A stretch of 64,000 nt of DNA, taken from NCBI RefSeq assembly GCF_001422925.1, contig NZ_LMNI01000010.1, positions 892,084-956,083 of the forward strand, written 5' to 3'. Below, piece by piece: positions 37,258 through 45,540 of this stretch. Each line of letters opens with the position of its first letter. Position 1 is the stretch's first letter. A model generated the notes under the pieces. The model saw only the letters and a program-made list of their open reading frames with translations, ran no database searches and was not told the DNA's origin. The position numbers were made by a program, and so were the translations under genes. The DNA comes from Microbacterium sp. Leaf288. Its GTDB lineage: Bacteria > Actinomycetota > Actinomycetes > Actinomycetales > Microbacteriaceae.

Positions 37258-40200
37258 TCAGCTTCGCAGGATGACGTCCTCGGCGACGTAGTAGAGCGCG
37301 ACATCGATCTCGTCGAGCGGCACGCCGTGCTTCGAGTGATAGGCCTGTCGGTACAGCTCGAGCTGCAGCATCCGTTCCTCCTTCTCGGCCGGGGTGCGCG
37401 GCGCGACGCCGGTCTTCCAGTCGACGATCTCGATGCGCCCGCCGCGGTCGTCGCGCTGGTACACGGCGTCGAGCTTGCAGATCACGATGTGCGGCAGGCC
37501 GTCGGGGCCGATGGTGGTGAAGTCGATCTCGGTCTCGACCTCGATCGGCTGGAGCGCGGCCCACTCCGACGCGAGGAAGCGTTCGCGCAGGGCCGTCAGC
37601 GCGGCGGCGTCCTCGACCGAGGCCTCCGTCCCGGGAAGGTCCTCGTCCGTCTCCCACAGCGCGTCATCGAGCGAGCCGCCGAGTCCTGCGCGCCCCGAGC
37701 GCTGTTCGACCCAGGCGTGGAACAGAGTGCCGAGGCGGGTCTGACGGAAGGGGCGCTCGGGCATCGGCCGGGCGATGCCGGCGAGAGTGCCCTCGAGGTC
37801 GGCCACATACTCCTTGTAGCGCGACGCCGCGATGCGCGTCGGCGCCGTGTGCACCGGGCGCGCACGGCGCGCCTCGCGCTCGGCGAGCAGCAGCGCCGCC
37901 TGCGCATCGATCTCCGCACGCGGTGCGCCCAGCGCGGCTTCGACCGTGCCCGCAGCGCCTGCCACCGCTGCCCTGCGGGCACCCAGCGGATCGATCGGCC
38001 ACTGGAGCACGCGCCGCTCCCCCTGGTACGGATCGTCGCCGGGCTCGTCGTCGGAGAGCGGCACCTCGAGCGCCTCGGCGATCTCGGCGAAGAACGTGCT
38101 GCGGGTGCGCGGGCGCTTGGTGCCCGACCACGTCGCACCGGTGAGCAGCAGGTGATCGCGGGCGCGGGTGACGGCGACGTACGCCAGTCGGCGATCCTCT
38201 TCGAGCTGCCGAGCCCGGTTCGCCTCGACGAACGTCTCGATCGCCTCCTTGAGATCCTGCTGCGTCTCGGCCGACTGCCAGCCGAGCGCCGGCAGCCAGG
38301 CCGAGTCGCCGCGGAACGCGTACGGCAGGACGCCGAAGCCCAGCCACGCCTTCGTGTCACGGGGTGCGCTGGGCAGCTCGTCCTTGACGAGCCGCACGAC
38401 GGCGACGGCGTCCCACTCGAGACCCTTGGATCCGTGGATCGTCAGCAGCTGCACGACGTCGTCCTCAGGCGGCTCGGTGCGCGGCGCGAACTCGTCCAGC
38501 TGCTCGGCGTGGTCGAGCCACGCGAGCAGGCTCGACAGCGACCCGGTCTCGTCGGCGGCGAGGAAGGCGTGCACCTCGTCGACGAACGCCCGCAGCTGCG
38601 CCGAGGCGATGCGCGCGGGGCCGCGTGACTCGTTCGCGGCGAGCTCGATGTCGAGCCGCAGCTCGAGCTCGATCAGCCGCACCAGTTCAGGGATCGGGAT
38701 GCCGCTCGCCTGACGGAGTCCCGCGAAGACGGATGCCGCGTCCCGCAGTCGCTCCCGCGCCTCGGGCGTGAAGCCCGCGAGCCAGCCGTGATCCGGCTTC
38801 TGTCGCAGCACGAAGTCGAGGGCATCGACGAGCGACCCGTCGTCGTCGCCCGCGCTGCCACGGATGCGCTCGACCACTTCTGGCGCGAGGGGCTGCAGCG
38901 CGGTGTCGTGGCGTGCGAGGCGGCGGGACAGCGCCGCGAGCTCGCGCAGGTCGGGGAGCCCGATCGCCCACCGCGGCCCCGACAGCAGCCGGATGAGCGC
39001 GGAGCCGGCAGATGGGTCGCTGATGACCCGCAGCGCGCAGACGACGTCGACCACCTCGGGCGTCGACAGCAGCCCGCCGAGTCCGAGGATGCGGTGCGGG
39101 ATGCCACGGCGCCCGAGTGCGTCGCCGAAGCGCACCATGTGCTTCTTGCTGCGGAACAGGATCGCCCCCGTGGTCGACCGACCGTCGTCGGCGCGCTCGG
39201 CGCGCACCCGTGCGAACCAGTCCGCGACGCGGTCGGCCTCGGTGTCGAGGTCTCCGTCGAAGCCGAGCTCGACCATGCCGGCGGGCGCTCCCGGCCGCGG
39301 CTGCAGCTCGCCGACCGCGACGGAGGCGGATGCGGCGAGCGGCGCGAGCACGGCGTTCGCCGCCGTCAGCACTGCGGCGCTGTTGCGCCAGCTCGTCAGG
39401 AGCGAATACTGCGCGCATGCCGCGCCCGGCGCGAAGGCCGATGAGAAGCCGCCGAGGTTTCCGGCGCTGGCCCCGCGCCACCCGTAGATCGCCTGGTGCG
39501 GATCGCCGACCGCCATCACCCCGGTGCCGGCGAAGAGAGTGGCCAGCAGGTCGGTCTGCACGACGGAGGTGTCCTGGTACTCGTCGAGCAGGACGACGCG
39601 GTACCGGTCGCGCAGCTCGTCGGCGACCGCGCGGTGGCTCGCGACGACCTCCAGCGCGCCGGCGACCTGATCGGAGAAGTCGATGACCCCGAGACGGAGC
39701 TTCTCCGCGGCGTACTCGCGCGCGAGGTCGGCGAGCAGCGCGAGCGCATCGACGCGGTCGGCCGCGTCGGAGACGTCGGCGTACACCGTGGTGCGCCGAT
39801 TCGTCGACGGCAGCTCCCGTACCGCGCGGAAGCGCTCGGGGAACGCAGCCAGCGCGTCGAAGTCGACGAGATTGTCGACGCCGTCCCGCGCGATCCGCAG
39901 GGCCGCGTCGACGATCGTGCGCACCGCCTCGCCGCGCTCCTCGAGGCGCGGGTCGTCGGAGGCGAACACGACGCGACGCATGAGGAGCCACGCCGCGGAC
40001 TCCGAGAGGACCGCGGCCTCGGCATCGCGTCCGATCCGGAGCGCGTGCTCGCGCACGATCTGGTCGGCGAAGCTGTTGTAGGTCGCGACGCTCGGCCGGT
40101 GCAGCAGCGTGTCGTCGACGGAATCGTGCGGGACGGCGCCCACCGTCTGCGCGAGCGCGTCGAGCAGGCGGTGGCGCTCCGCGGTCGCCCGTGCCCCGTC

Positions 40201-40620
40201 GGCGCCGGACCGCTCGAGCTCGCCGAACACGTCGAGCCGACCCTCGCCCGCGAACGCGGGCAGCGCCGGCAGCAGGCCGCGGCGCTCGAACTCCGCCAGA
40301 CGTGCGAGGCGTTTCTGGATGCGCTCCGCGAGCTCGCCCGCGGCCTTGCGTGTGAACGTGAGCCCGAGCACCTCGTCGCGGCGGACGATGCCGTTCGCCA
40401 CCAGCCACACGACACGTGCCGCCATGGTCTCGGTCTTGCCGCTGCCTGCCCCCGCGACGACGAGGGCGGGCGCCAGGGGCGCCTCGATCACCGCGATCTG
40501 CTCGTCGGTCGGCGGGAACTGTCCGAGTGCGGCCGCGATCACGCGCGCCGGCAGCAGCGCAGTCGGGGACACGGATGCCGGGGCCACAGGCTGCCGACTC
40601 GCTCCCTGCACGATGGTCAC
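37258..40620 (-). CDS. adnB: Helicase-nuclease subunit AdnB
   Basis: 1120 aa. An N-terminal UvrD-type motor: motif I GAGSGKT (about 57-63), LGLTFTRKAAGELAERI, motif II LLDEYQDTS, VGDPHQAIYGWRGAS, TIHGSKGLEWDAVAVV, and RRLAYVAVTRARDHLLLTG. A C-terminal RecB-like nuclease (about 1030-1110) has KLDAVY, IVDWKTG and QLELYRQAY. With AdnA it forms the mycobacterial-type end-resection machine for double-strand break repair, where AdnB supplies the main motor. The GTG at 40620 overlaps the adnA stop by 4 nt. Confidence 0.93.
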   Translation of the reverse strand: MTIVQGASRQPVAPASVSPTALLPARVIAAALGQFPPTDEQIAVIEAPLAPALVVAGAGSGKTETMAARVVWLVANGIVRRDEVLGLTFTRKAAGELAERIQKRLARLAEFERRGLLPALPAFAGEGRLDVFGELERSGADGARATAERHRLLDALAQTVGAVPHDSVDDTLLHRPSVATYNSFADQIVREHALRIGRDAEAAVLSESAAWLLMRRVVFASDDPRLEERGEAVRTIVDAALRIARDGVDNLVDFDALAAFPERFRAVRELPSTNRRTTVYADVSDAADRVDALALLADLAREYAAEKLRLGVIDFSDQVAGALEVVASHRAVADELRDRYRVVLLDEYQDTSVVQTDLLATLFAGTGVMAVGDPHQAIYGWRGASAGNLGGFSSAFAPGAACAQYSLLTSWRNSAAVLTAANAVLAPLAASASVAVGELQPRPGAPAGMVELGFDGDLDTEADRVADWFARVRAERADDGRSTTGAILFRSKKHMVRFGDALGRRGIPHRILGLGGLLSTPEVVDVVCALRVISDPSAGSALIRLLSGPRWAIGLPDLRELAALSRRLARHDTALQPLAPEVVERIRGSAGDDDGSLVDALDFVLRQKPDHGWLAGFTPEARERLRDAASVFAGLRQASGIPIPELVRLIELELRLDIELAANESRGPARIASAQLRAFVDEVHAFLAADETGSLSSLLAWLDHAEQLDEFAPRTEPPEDDVVQLLTIHGSKGLEWDAVAVVRLVKDELPSAPRDTKAWLGFGVLPYAFRGDSAWLPALGWQSAETQQDLKEAIETFVEANRARQLEEDRRLAYVAVTRARDHLLLTGATWSGTKRPRTRSTFFAEIAEALEVPLSDDEPGDDPYQGERRVLQWPIDPLGARRAAVAGAAGTVEAALGAPRAEIDAQAALLLAEREARRARPVHTAPTRIAASRYKEYVADLEGTLAGIARPMPERPFRQTRLGTLFHAWVEQRSGRAGLGGSLDDALWETDEDLPGTEASVEDAAALTALRERFLASEWAALQPIEVETEIDFTTIGPDGLPHIVICKLDAVYQRDDRGGRIEIVDWKTGVAPRTPAEKEERMLQLELYRQAYHSKHGVPLDEIDVALYYVAEDVILRS

Positions 40621-43600
40621 GAGGCGCTCACCGCGCCGACGGTGTGGATCCGGCACAGCCCGTAGGAGTGCTCGTCGCGGCAGTGCTCCTCGTACGGTGC
40701 GGTGAAGCTCTCGCCGCGCATGACGGCGACGGCCGTGCGGATCCGGCCGACGAACGCGTCACGGCGCTCATCGTCGAACGGCGGCTGCCACGGGGTGACG
40801 TAGTCGGACCCGGTCGCGCTCGGCCGCAGCACGAGGAGCTTCGCGCCACCGGGCGCATGGCCGTTCGCCTCCGGGATCGCGCCCGACTCGAAGGCCAGCT
40901 GGTACGCACCCAGCTGAGGGTTGTCGAGCACCTTGGCGTCGGTCTGCGGCTCGCGCTTGCCGGTCTTGAGATCCATGATGACGACGGTTCCCTCCGGCGT
41001 GAGCTCGACGCGGTCGATGTAGCCCGACAGGATCACGCGGTGCTCGGAAGCCTCGGGGACAGCCATCGGCGTCCCGTCTTCCAGCGGGATCACCACCTCG
41101 AAGTGCGGCTCGGCGCCGATCAGCGTGCCGCCCGCGTCGTCGAAGCGCCGCAGGTAGAGGTGCAGACGCCGCACCAAGTCGCGCGCACGGGTCTGCTCGG
41201 CGCGGTCGCGCCACGCCGCCTCGAACGTCAGCTCGCCCCAGCGCGACTCGACCTCGGCCCACAGCGCCGTTTCATCGTGACCGGCCGCGTGCTCGAGCGC
41301 CGCGTGGATGATCGTGCCGAGGCCTGCGGTGGTGCCGCCGGGGTCGCCGCCGAGATCGGCGATGACCCAATTGAGCTCGCACTCCTCCAGGGCGTGCAGC
41401 CGGGAGGGCGAGACGCGGACGTCCTCTCTCGACAGGTCGCGCAGCGGGCCGGTCGATGTCGGCCCCGGGACGCCGTACCATTCGCGCGGCGACGCACCCG
41501 GCACCCCGGCATCCGCCAGCAGCGCGAGCTGTTCCGCGGCGCGCGCCGCGGGCGCGGCGAGCGACCCGGGAACGGCGGCCGCCCGTGGACCGGCGGCGGT
41601 CAGGGTGCGCCGGTGCCGCGCCACGAGCCCGCGAAGGGACACGGGGTGGTCCAGATCGAAGGGCTCCGGGTCGGGCAGCAGCTCGAAGAACACGCTCGGG
41701 CCCGAGTCGTCGTCATCGACGGCCGTCACGATCACGCGGGCCGTCGCCCGCGACAACGCGCGCGCGAGCAGGCGGAGTTCGTCGTGCAACGCCGCGCGGC
41801 GGCGGTCGAACGCGCCGAGCGTCTCGCCGTCGGCACGGGTGGCCGCGTCTGCGAGACGCCACGTGTCGAGAAGGCTGCCGCGCAGTCTCGTGTTCGGCCA
41901 GACACCGTCCTGCACGCCGGCCACGACCACGGTGTCGAACTCGAGCCCGAGCGCTCCGGCAGGCGTCATGACACGCACGCTGCCGTCGCGCGTCGGCGCT
42001 TCGAGACGGTCCTCGGCGACGCCGATGTCGAGGATCGACCGCACGAACACGCGCGGATCGGCGTCGAGCGAGCGCTCGACGAATCGCTTCGCGGCCTGGA
42101 ACAGCGCGACCAGGGCGTCGAGGTCGCGGTGCGCCTGCTCTGCCAGTGGACCGTTGCCGCGCGCGAGCTCGCCCCATGTGCGCTCGAGTCTGCTGCGGTC
42201 CCACGCGGTCCACAGCAGCTCGTGCGCCGTGGCACCGCGGTCGAGGTCTTCGCGCAGCACCTCGAGCGTGCGCGCCAGCGATGCCGCGCGCCGGGCCTCG
42301 CGCGTGTCGAGCAGGTCGAACTCGAGCGGCTGGCGCATCGCCGAGAGCACGAGGTCGCGACCCGAGCGCTCGGCGACGCCCTCACCCTTGTCGCTCTCCG
42401 CGGCTGCCGTGGTGTCCGAGGCCTCCGCCGCGCTCTCGATGATCCGGCGCAGCTCGGCGTGCCGCAGTGCCGAGCGCAGCCGGCGGAGCTCGATGACGTC
42501 GAGTCGTCCGTACGTGCCGACGAGCGCCGCCGAAACCTCTTCGAACGTCCACTCGTCGCGCGACGCCAGCTCGATGAGCCGCAGCAGGTCGGCCACAGGC
42601 CGCACGGCGCCGAGGGCGCGCCCCGGTCCGCTCGAGCGCGCCGGCACCTCTCGCGCCGACAGCTCCGCCTCGAGCGCCGCTACCTGCCGGGTGTCGTGCG
42701 CGATGACGGCACAGCCGCTCCACGGCACGCCGTCGTGCACGTGGCGCTCGCGGAGCACCCGCGCGATGGCGTCGTACTCCTCGGCCGCGGAGCGCAGGGT
42801 CAGCACCCGCACGGAGTCGTCGGCCTCGGCGCCCGATGCCGCACCGCGGTGGGCCACGACGCCGACCGCGCCGATGCGCTGAGTGACGCGACCGACCAGC
42901 TCGCGCTGCCACGCGCTCCCGCGATGCCCTGCGGTGAGCACGTGCACGGCACCCAGTGATGCCGCGAGGCGGGCGAAGTTCTCGGGCGTCGCGCCGCGGA
43001 ACGTTCCCGACCCGACATCGGGGTCGCCGAAGGCGAGCACGGCGGCGCCTCGGGCGCGCACCGCCTCGAGCATCTCGACGCCGCCCAGGGTGAGCTCCTG
43101 CGCATCGTCGACCATGACCACGCGCACCCGGTCGACAGCAGGGCTTCCGGCCGGTGCCGTGCGCAGCAGCCCGACCGCTTCGCGGACCAGACCCGCGGCG
43201 TCCCGGTGCGCCCCGCGCATGGCGCCTCGCACCTGGAGGTATTCGCCGAAGAACGACGACAGCGACACCCAGGCCGGCAGCTCGTGACGCTCGCCGAGCT
43301 CGCGGAGGCGGCGCGGCCCGATGCCGAGGGTGGTGCACTCGGCGAGGAACGTGCGCACCTCGGTGCGGAACCCGGCCGTGCCGCGGATCGCCGGGCCCAG
43401 CCAGTCCGGCCAGCGCACGACCCCGACCGCCTCGTCCTCGTCGTCGCCCTCGAGCAGATCGCGGATGATCTGGTCCTCGTCGCCGCCGGTGAGAAGCTGC
43501 GGCGGATCCGCCTCCGCCGCGACGGCGTGCGCCCGCACGACCTGGAAGGCGTACGAGGCGACCGACCGCGCGAGCGGCCCCGTCGTCGCGACTCCGACCG

Positions 43601-43838
43601 CGAGGCCCAGGCGGTCGCGAAGCGCCGTCGCGGTCTGACGCGACGGGGTGAGCACGAGCACGGCATCTGGATCCACGCCGGCCCGGATCACGGCGGCCAC
43701 GCGCGCGATCAGCGTCTCGGTCTTGCCGGTGCCGGGTGCGCCCACCACGACGCCCGATGCCTCCCGCGGCAGCGCCAGCACCGTCTGCTGCGCCGCGTCC
43801 GGGGTCCACGCCGCACGATCCGCCTTGCCCGAAGTCAC
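40617..43838 (-). CDS. adnA: Helicase-nuclease subunit AdnA
   Basis: 1073 aa. Motor with motif I GAPGTGKT (33-40) and a diverged motif II VVMVDDAQELT (DDAQ). The C-terminal RecB-family nuclease has YIDRVE, IMDLKTG and NPQLGAYQLAF. Cysteines in EECELNWV before the nuclease, and CRDEHSYGLCRIH at the end, suggest an iron-sulfur staple as in AddB-type nucleases, although only three cysteines stand out. Co-translated with adnB by a GTGA overlap. The GTG at 43838 follows TAGCGT by 6 nt. Confidence 0.92.
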   Translation of the reverse strand: MTSGKADRAAWTPDAAQQTVLALPREASGVVVGAPGTGKTETLIARVAAVIRAGVDPDAVLVLTPSRQTATALRDRLGLAVGVATTGPLARSVASYAFQVVRAHAVAAEADPPQLLTGGDEDQIIRDLLEGDDEDEAVGVVRWPDWLGPAIRGTAGFRTEVRTFLAECTTLGIGPRRLRELGERHELPAWVSLSSFFGEYLQVRGAMRGAHRDAAGLVREAVGLLRTAPAGSPAVDRVRVVMVDDAQELTLGGVEMLEAVRARGAAVLAFGDPDVGSGTFRGATPENFARLAASLGAVHVLTAGHRGSAWQRELVGRVTQRIGAVGVVAHRGAASGAEADDSVRVLTLRSAAEEYDAIARVLRERHVHDGVPWSGCAVIAHDTRQVAALEAELSAREVPARSSGPGRALGAVRPVADLLRLIELASRDEWTFEEVSAALVGTYGRLDVIELRRLRSALRHAELRRIIESAAEASDTTAAAESDKGEGVAERSGRDLVLSAMRQPLEFDLLDTREARRAASLARTLEVLREDLDRGATAHELLWTAWDRSRLERTWGELARGNGPLAEQAHRDLDALVALFQAAKRFVERSLDADPRVFVRSILDIGVAEDRLEAPTRDGSVRVMTPAGALGLEFDTVVVAGVQDGVWPNTRLRGSLLDTWRLADAATRADGETLGAFDRRRAALHDELRLLARALSRATARVIVTAVDDDDSGPSVFFELLPDPEPFDLDHPVSLRGLVARHRRTLTAAGPRAAAVPGSLAAPAARAAEQLALLADAGVPGASPREWYGVPGPTSTGPLRDLSREDVRVSPSRLHALEECELNWVIADLGGDPGGTTAGLGTIIHAALEHAAGHDETALWAEVESRWGELTFEAAWRDRAEQTRARDLVRRLHLYLRRFDDAGGTLIGAEPHFEVVIPLEDGTPMAVPEASEHRVILSGYIDRVELTPEGTVVIMDLKTGKREPQTDAKVLDNPQLGAYQLAFESGAIPEANGHAPGGAKLLVLRPSATGSDYVTPWQPPFDDERRDAFVGRIRTAVAVMRGESFTAPYEEHCRDEHSYGLCRIHTVGAVSAS

Positions 43839-43844
43839 CCTCCG

Positions 43845-43850
43845 ACGCTA
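43845..43850 (-). promoter_or_regulatory. -10 box of adnAB, leaderless type
   Basis: On the minus strand TAGCGT lies 6 nt before the GTG at 43838. Confidence 0.42.
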
Positions 43851-44020
43851 GCGCGAGGGCGCGACATCCGCCGTTCGCCCAGAGCGTTCCGGCGACGGGC
43901 GGATGCCCCTGCGCGGTGTCGTAGAGTTGCCATGCGTCCGGGGAGCCCTCAGCCTTTCCGCCAGGAGGAGCCCTCAGCCATCTGGCACACAACTATCGCC
44001 CCGCGCAGGAGGTCAGTCAC

Positions 44021-44245
44021 GTGGAGATCCGCATCGGCATCGCGAACACCGGCCGCGAGCTCAACTTCGAGACGAACGAGCCGGCGGCAGACGTGAAGAA
44101 GTCCGTCGCCGCGGCGCTCGACGCCGGCGCCACGCACGTCACCTTCGCCGATGCGAAGGGCAACTCGTACATCGTCCCCACCGCGGGCCTCGCGTACATC
44201 GAGCTCGGCTCCGAGGAGTCGCGCCGCGTCGGTTTCGTCGCCTGA
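44021..44245 (+). CDS. DUF3107 family protein
   Basis: 74 aa, beginning MEIRIGIANTGRELNFET. Conserved small actinobacterial protein of unknown function, often found near helicases of the adn/rhlE region. The core DVKKSVAAALDAGATHVTFADAKGNSYIVPTAGLAYIELG is family-typical and suggests a compact alpha/beta fold. GTG start at 44021 with a perfect AGGAGG 8 nt upstream. The 180-bp leader holds a 13-bp direct repeat GGAGCCCTCAGCC (43942-43954 and 43967-43979). Confidence 0.9.
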   Translation: MEIRIGIANTGRELNFETNEPAADVKKSVAAALDAGATHVTFADAKGNSYIVPTAGLAYIELGSEESRRVGFVA

Positions 44246-44258
44246 GCGGACCCCGGAC

Positions 44259-44549
44259 ATGCAGATCCTCATCGCGTTCATCGTCGGCGCGGTCGTCGGC
44301 ATCGGCATCCACTTCCAGCTGCACCAGCGCCTGACGCGCGGGGTCGTCCTTGCGCCCATGATCGGCGCCGTGTCGGCCGGTGCCGCGTGGTCGATCCTGA
44401 CCTGGCTCGGGGTCGGGATCGACACGCCGTGGCCGTGGCTCGCGGCGCTCATCGTGCCGATGGTCGTCACCTACCCGGCGATCACCCTCATCTCCCGCGC
44501 CCGCGTCGCCCACGACGCGCGCGAGAAGGCGCGCCTCGGCATCGGCTGA
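44259..44549 (+). CDS. Small membrane protein, unknown function
   Basis: 96 aa with two to three hydrophobic helices (LIAFIVGAVVGIGIHFQL, GVVLAPMIGAVSAGAAWSIL, PWPWLAALIVPMVVTYPAITL) and a basic C-terminus. No domain recognised. It starts 13 nt after the DUF3107 stop, so it is probably co-transcribed. Confidence 0.72.
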   Translation: MQILIAFIVGAVVGIGIHFQLHQRLTRGVVLAPMIGAVSAGAAWSILTWLGVGIDTPWPWLAALIVPMVVTYPAITLISRARVAHDAREKARLGIG

Positions 44550-44614
44550 TGACGCTCGGCTGAGCGCGACCCGAACCCCGCCGCGACCCGCGGCCGCAGC
44601 ATCCGTTCTGCGCG

Positions 44615-45328
44615 TCAGGCCGCCAGGCCCATGGCGTCCATGCGGCGCGAGTGCGCGGCCATGAGCTCGGTGAAGACGGGCTCCACCTTCTCCTCGGCCA
44701 CCGGGCCGAGGTCGGTCGGCCGCAGCGCGGCGCGCGCGATGAGCAGGGTGTCGCCGACGAGGCGGCGCCCCCACAGCGCCAGCAGCGATTTCCATTCCGG
44801 GTCGCTCGCGATGGCCTGGGAGATCAGCTCGACGATGGCCTGGCGGTCGTCATCGGCCTGCAGGATGTGCGCGACGCGGTCGCCGGTCTCCCCGTAGCTC
44901 GCCGACAGGGCCAGGTAGAAGTCGTCGAGCATGCCCGCGGTGATGTGCACCGAGAGCATCGTCTCCTGCGTGCGCACGCCGTGCGTGGCCGCCCGGAAGG
45001 CGTCCAGCGGCTCCCGGAACGGTCGCATGATCTCGGTGGGGTCGTCGCCTCGCTCGCGGATGAGCGCGACGAGCGCCTCGTGCTTGGTGAGGGCCGCACC
45101 GGCGGCACGGGACACGGCCTCTTTCTCTCCCAGCTCGGGGATCGACTGGATGAGCTCGGTGAGCGTCTCGAAGAAGCCGAGCTGCAGATAGGCCGCCTGG
45201 CCGAGGAACGTGTCGATGTCCGGGGCGAGCTCCTCGAAGTCGACGCGATTGCCGCCGCTCAGCTCGTCACGCGAGCGCAGCTGCAGCTTGCGCCCCGTGT
45301 CGCGACGCTGCCAGAACCACTTCACCAT
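44615..45328 (-). CDS. Ferritin-like fold protein (MiaE-like)
   Basis: 237 aa, all-helical. Residues such as ELAPDIDTFLGQAAYLQLGFFETLTELI, LTKHEALVALI (KHE) and AGMLDDFYLALSASYG match the actinobacterial ferritin-like family distantly related to the tRNA hydroxylase MiaE. A di-iron site is possible (E, D and H residues in the helices), but I cannot assign all ligands. The ATG at 45328 follows TAGGCT by 7 nt. Divergent from the DEAD-box helicase; the adnA-DUF3107-ferritin-like-helicase order is familiar from related genomes. Confidence 0.82.
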   Translation of the reverse strand: MVKWFWQRRDTGRKLQLRSRDELSGGNRVDFEELAPDIDTFLGQAAYLQLGFFETLTELIQSIPELGEKEAVSRAAGAALTKHEALVALIRERGDDPTEIMRPFREPLDAFRAATHGVRTQETMLSVHITAGMLDDFYLALSASYGETGDRVAHILQADDDRQAIVELISQAIASDPEWKSLLALWGRRLVGDTLLIARAALRPTDLGPVAEEKVEPVFTELMAAHSRRMDAMGLAA

Positions 45329-45335
45329 GGACGAA

Positions 45336-45341
45336 AGCCTA
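45336..45341 (-). promoter_or_regulatory. -10 box of the ferritin-like gene, leaderless type
   Basis: On the minus strand TAGGCT lies 7 nt before the ATG at 45328. Confidence 0.42.
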
Positions 45342-45540
45342 CGAGGGGACACCGCCTCCGCGCTCGCGGCGGGGTCCTCCGGTATCGTGGGTGTCGGCCC
45401 CGGCGTCGGATCGGGGCGCCCGCGCCTGTGGGAAAGAAGGGCGTGGATCGCTTTTCCGCCCGCGCGGCGACCTCGCAGAGGCCTCGGACGCGCCAGGGCA
45501 TGAACCCAGGCAGCATCCCACTGCCGGACAGGCACCCATC

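Noticed and set aside
40416..42959. 847-codon plus-strand frame opposite adnA/adnB
   Set aside because: Helicase and nuclease motifs lie on the minus strand; the plus frame shows no motifs.
43932..44096. Possible 54-codon upstream ORF before and into the DUF3107 gene
   Set aside because: It lacks a Shine-Dalgarno or leaderless box, overlaps the strong AGGAGG/GTG of DUF3107 in another frame, and has shadow-like composition.
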